Assembly (NCBI GenBank): GCA_019843655.1
Contig: JACDQD010000006.1
Span: 6,998,034 to 7,062,033, forward strand
Direction of reading: 5' to 3'
Source: Lethocerus indicus
Taxonomy: Eukaryota; Arthropoda; Insecta; Hemiptera; Belostomatidae
Length of the DNA: 64,000 bases
Position numbers and translations under genes: made by a program. This document shows, piece by piece, positions 63,590-64,000 of this stretch; position 1 is the stretch's first letter, and each line of letters opens with the position of its first letter. The notes under the pieces were generated by a model that saw nothing but the letters and a program-made list of their open reading frames with translations, did not search any database and had not been told where the DNA came from.

Positions 63590-63675
63590 CCTCCACCAAG
63601 ATGCCGGAGCTGGGATCGAACTTGGCCCTCCTATCGGCGGTCCAACTTCTCTAACTGCTGTTCAACTTCCGACCG
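63590..63675 (-). repeat. Degenerate tRNA-derived SINE-like head
   Basis: On the minus strand the order AGCAGTTAGAGAAGTTGGAC, CGCCGATAGGAGGGCC, AAGTTCGATCCCAGC matches the D-arm, anticodon and T-arm layout of a tRNA. The B box AGTTCGATCCC is at 63612-63622 and an A-box-like segment around 63649-63667, with normal spacing. The anticodon stem does not pair well and no acceptor stem closes, so it is not a functional tRNA. A tRNA pseudogene or the head of an old SINE fits best. No poly-A or repeat tail was found at the lower-coordinate side. Confidence 0.5.
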
Positions 63676-64000
63676 ACACTTTTCGACAGCCTCCACCACT
63701 ACAACTAGAGGCGTTTTAGCGATATCAATCTCAGATAAAGAAAAATAACTGATAAACTGAGTAGTCTAATACGCTGATAATCCGAAAGTTCTGTCCATGT
63801 CTCAAAATTCAATTGGTACTAATTTCAAATTATAAACCCCCCTCAATCACTCCTTTCCTAGACATTACTCCCATTATAGGAAACAACACTATTACCAATA
63901 ATACGAAAACATTTTGGCTTTAATGTCAGAGTATGTGAAATTGATAGTGAAAGTTTAGTTTCGAAGGAACATTATGTAATGATTTTTAGAAAAACTGCAA
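63676..64000. other. AT-rich end of window
   Basis: AT-rich spacer. No gene, repeat or structured element is recognised. Confidence 0.5.

Overview
The window reads as eukaryotic, non-coding DNA. It is AT-rich overall, punctuated every few kilobases by patches of a few hundred bases rich in G and C in which CpG is common. The longest open frames are about 150 codons, lie inside those GC-rich patches, overlap one another and resemble no protein I recognise. I found no rRNA, intact tRNA, CRISPR array, operon or convincing protein-coding gene. The texture (AT-rich with undepleted CpG, microsatellites, short degenerate mobile elements, a minisatellite-bearing repeat family) fits an invertebrate, most likely arthropod, intergenic region or very long intron. 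The species cannot be named from sequence alone.

The best-supported feature is a dispersed repeat family. Copy A (22371-23248, plus) and copy C (44116-44774, minus) share a leader of about 250 bp, a tandem array of 70-bp units (7 units in A, 5 in C) and the same tail of about 75 bp. Copy B (32112-32318, minus) is an array-less relative bounded by a 14-bp direct repeat. A 26-base fragment at 36293-36318 matches the leader at 24 of 26 positions. Each 70-bp unit carries a motif close to the CTCF core, so the two arrays form two clusters of candidate architectural-protein sites about 21 kb apart, pointing away from each other.

Region by region: 1-11 kb alternates AT-rich spacer and GC-rich patches. 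11.9 kb has a weak tRNA-like A box. 12.6-17 kb is mostly AT-rich. 18.14-18.33 kb holds a nested, multi-branched inverted-repeat structure that could be a structured RNA. 21.1 kb has a strong hairpin. 22.37-23.52 kb holds copy A and, beside it, a 115-bp segment between 14-bp direct repeats. 24-32 kb is spacer. 32.1 kb is copy B. 33.7-34.2 kb holds a (TA)n tract and an AT palindrome. 35-44 kb is spacer with GC-rich patches and a perfect 14-bp inverted repeat at 41.5 kb. 44.1-44.8 kb is copy C. 45-63 kb is spacer with further patches, microsatellites and a G-rich tract at 54.95 kb. 63.6 kb has a degenerate tRNA-related SINE-like segment on the minus strand.

No genes are present to work together. 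Any function is likely to be regulatory, architectural or through non-coding RNA. All comparisons were made by eye, without alignment, folding or database searches.
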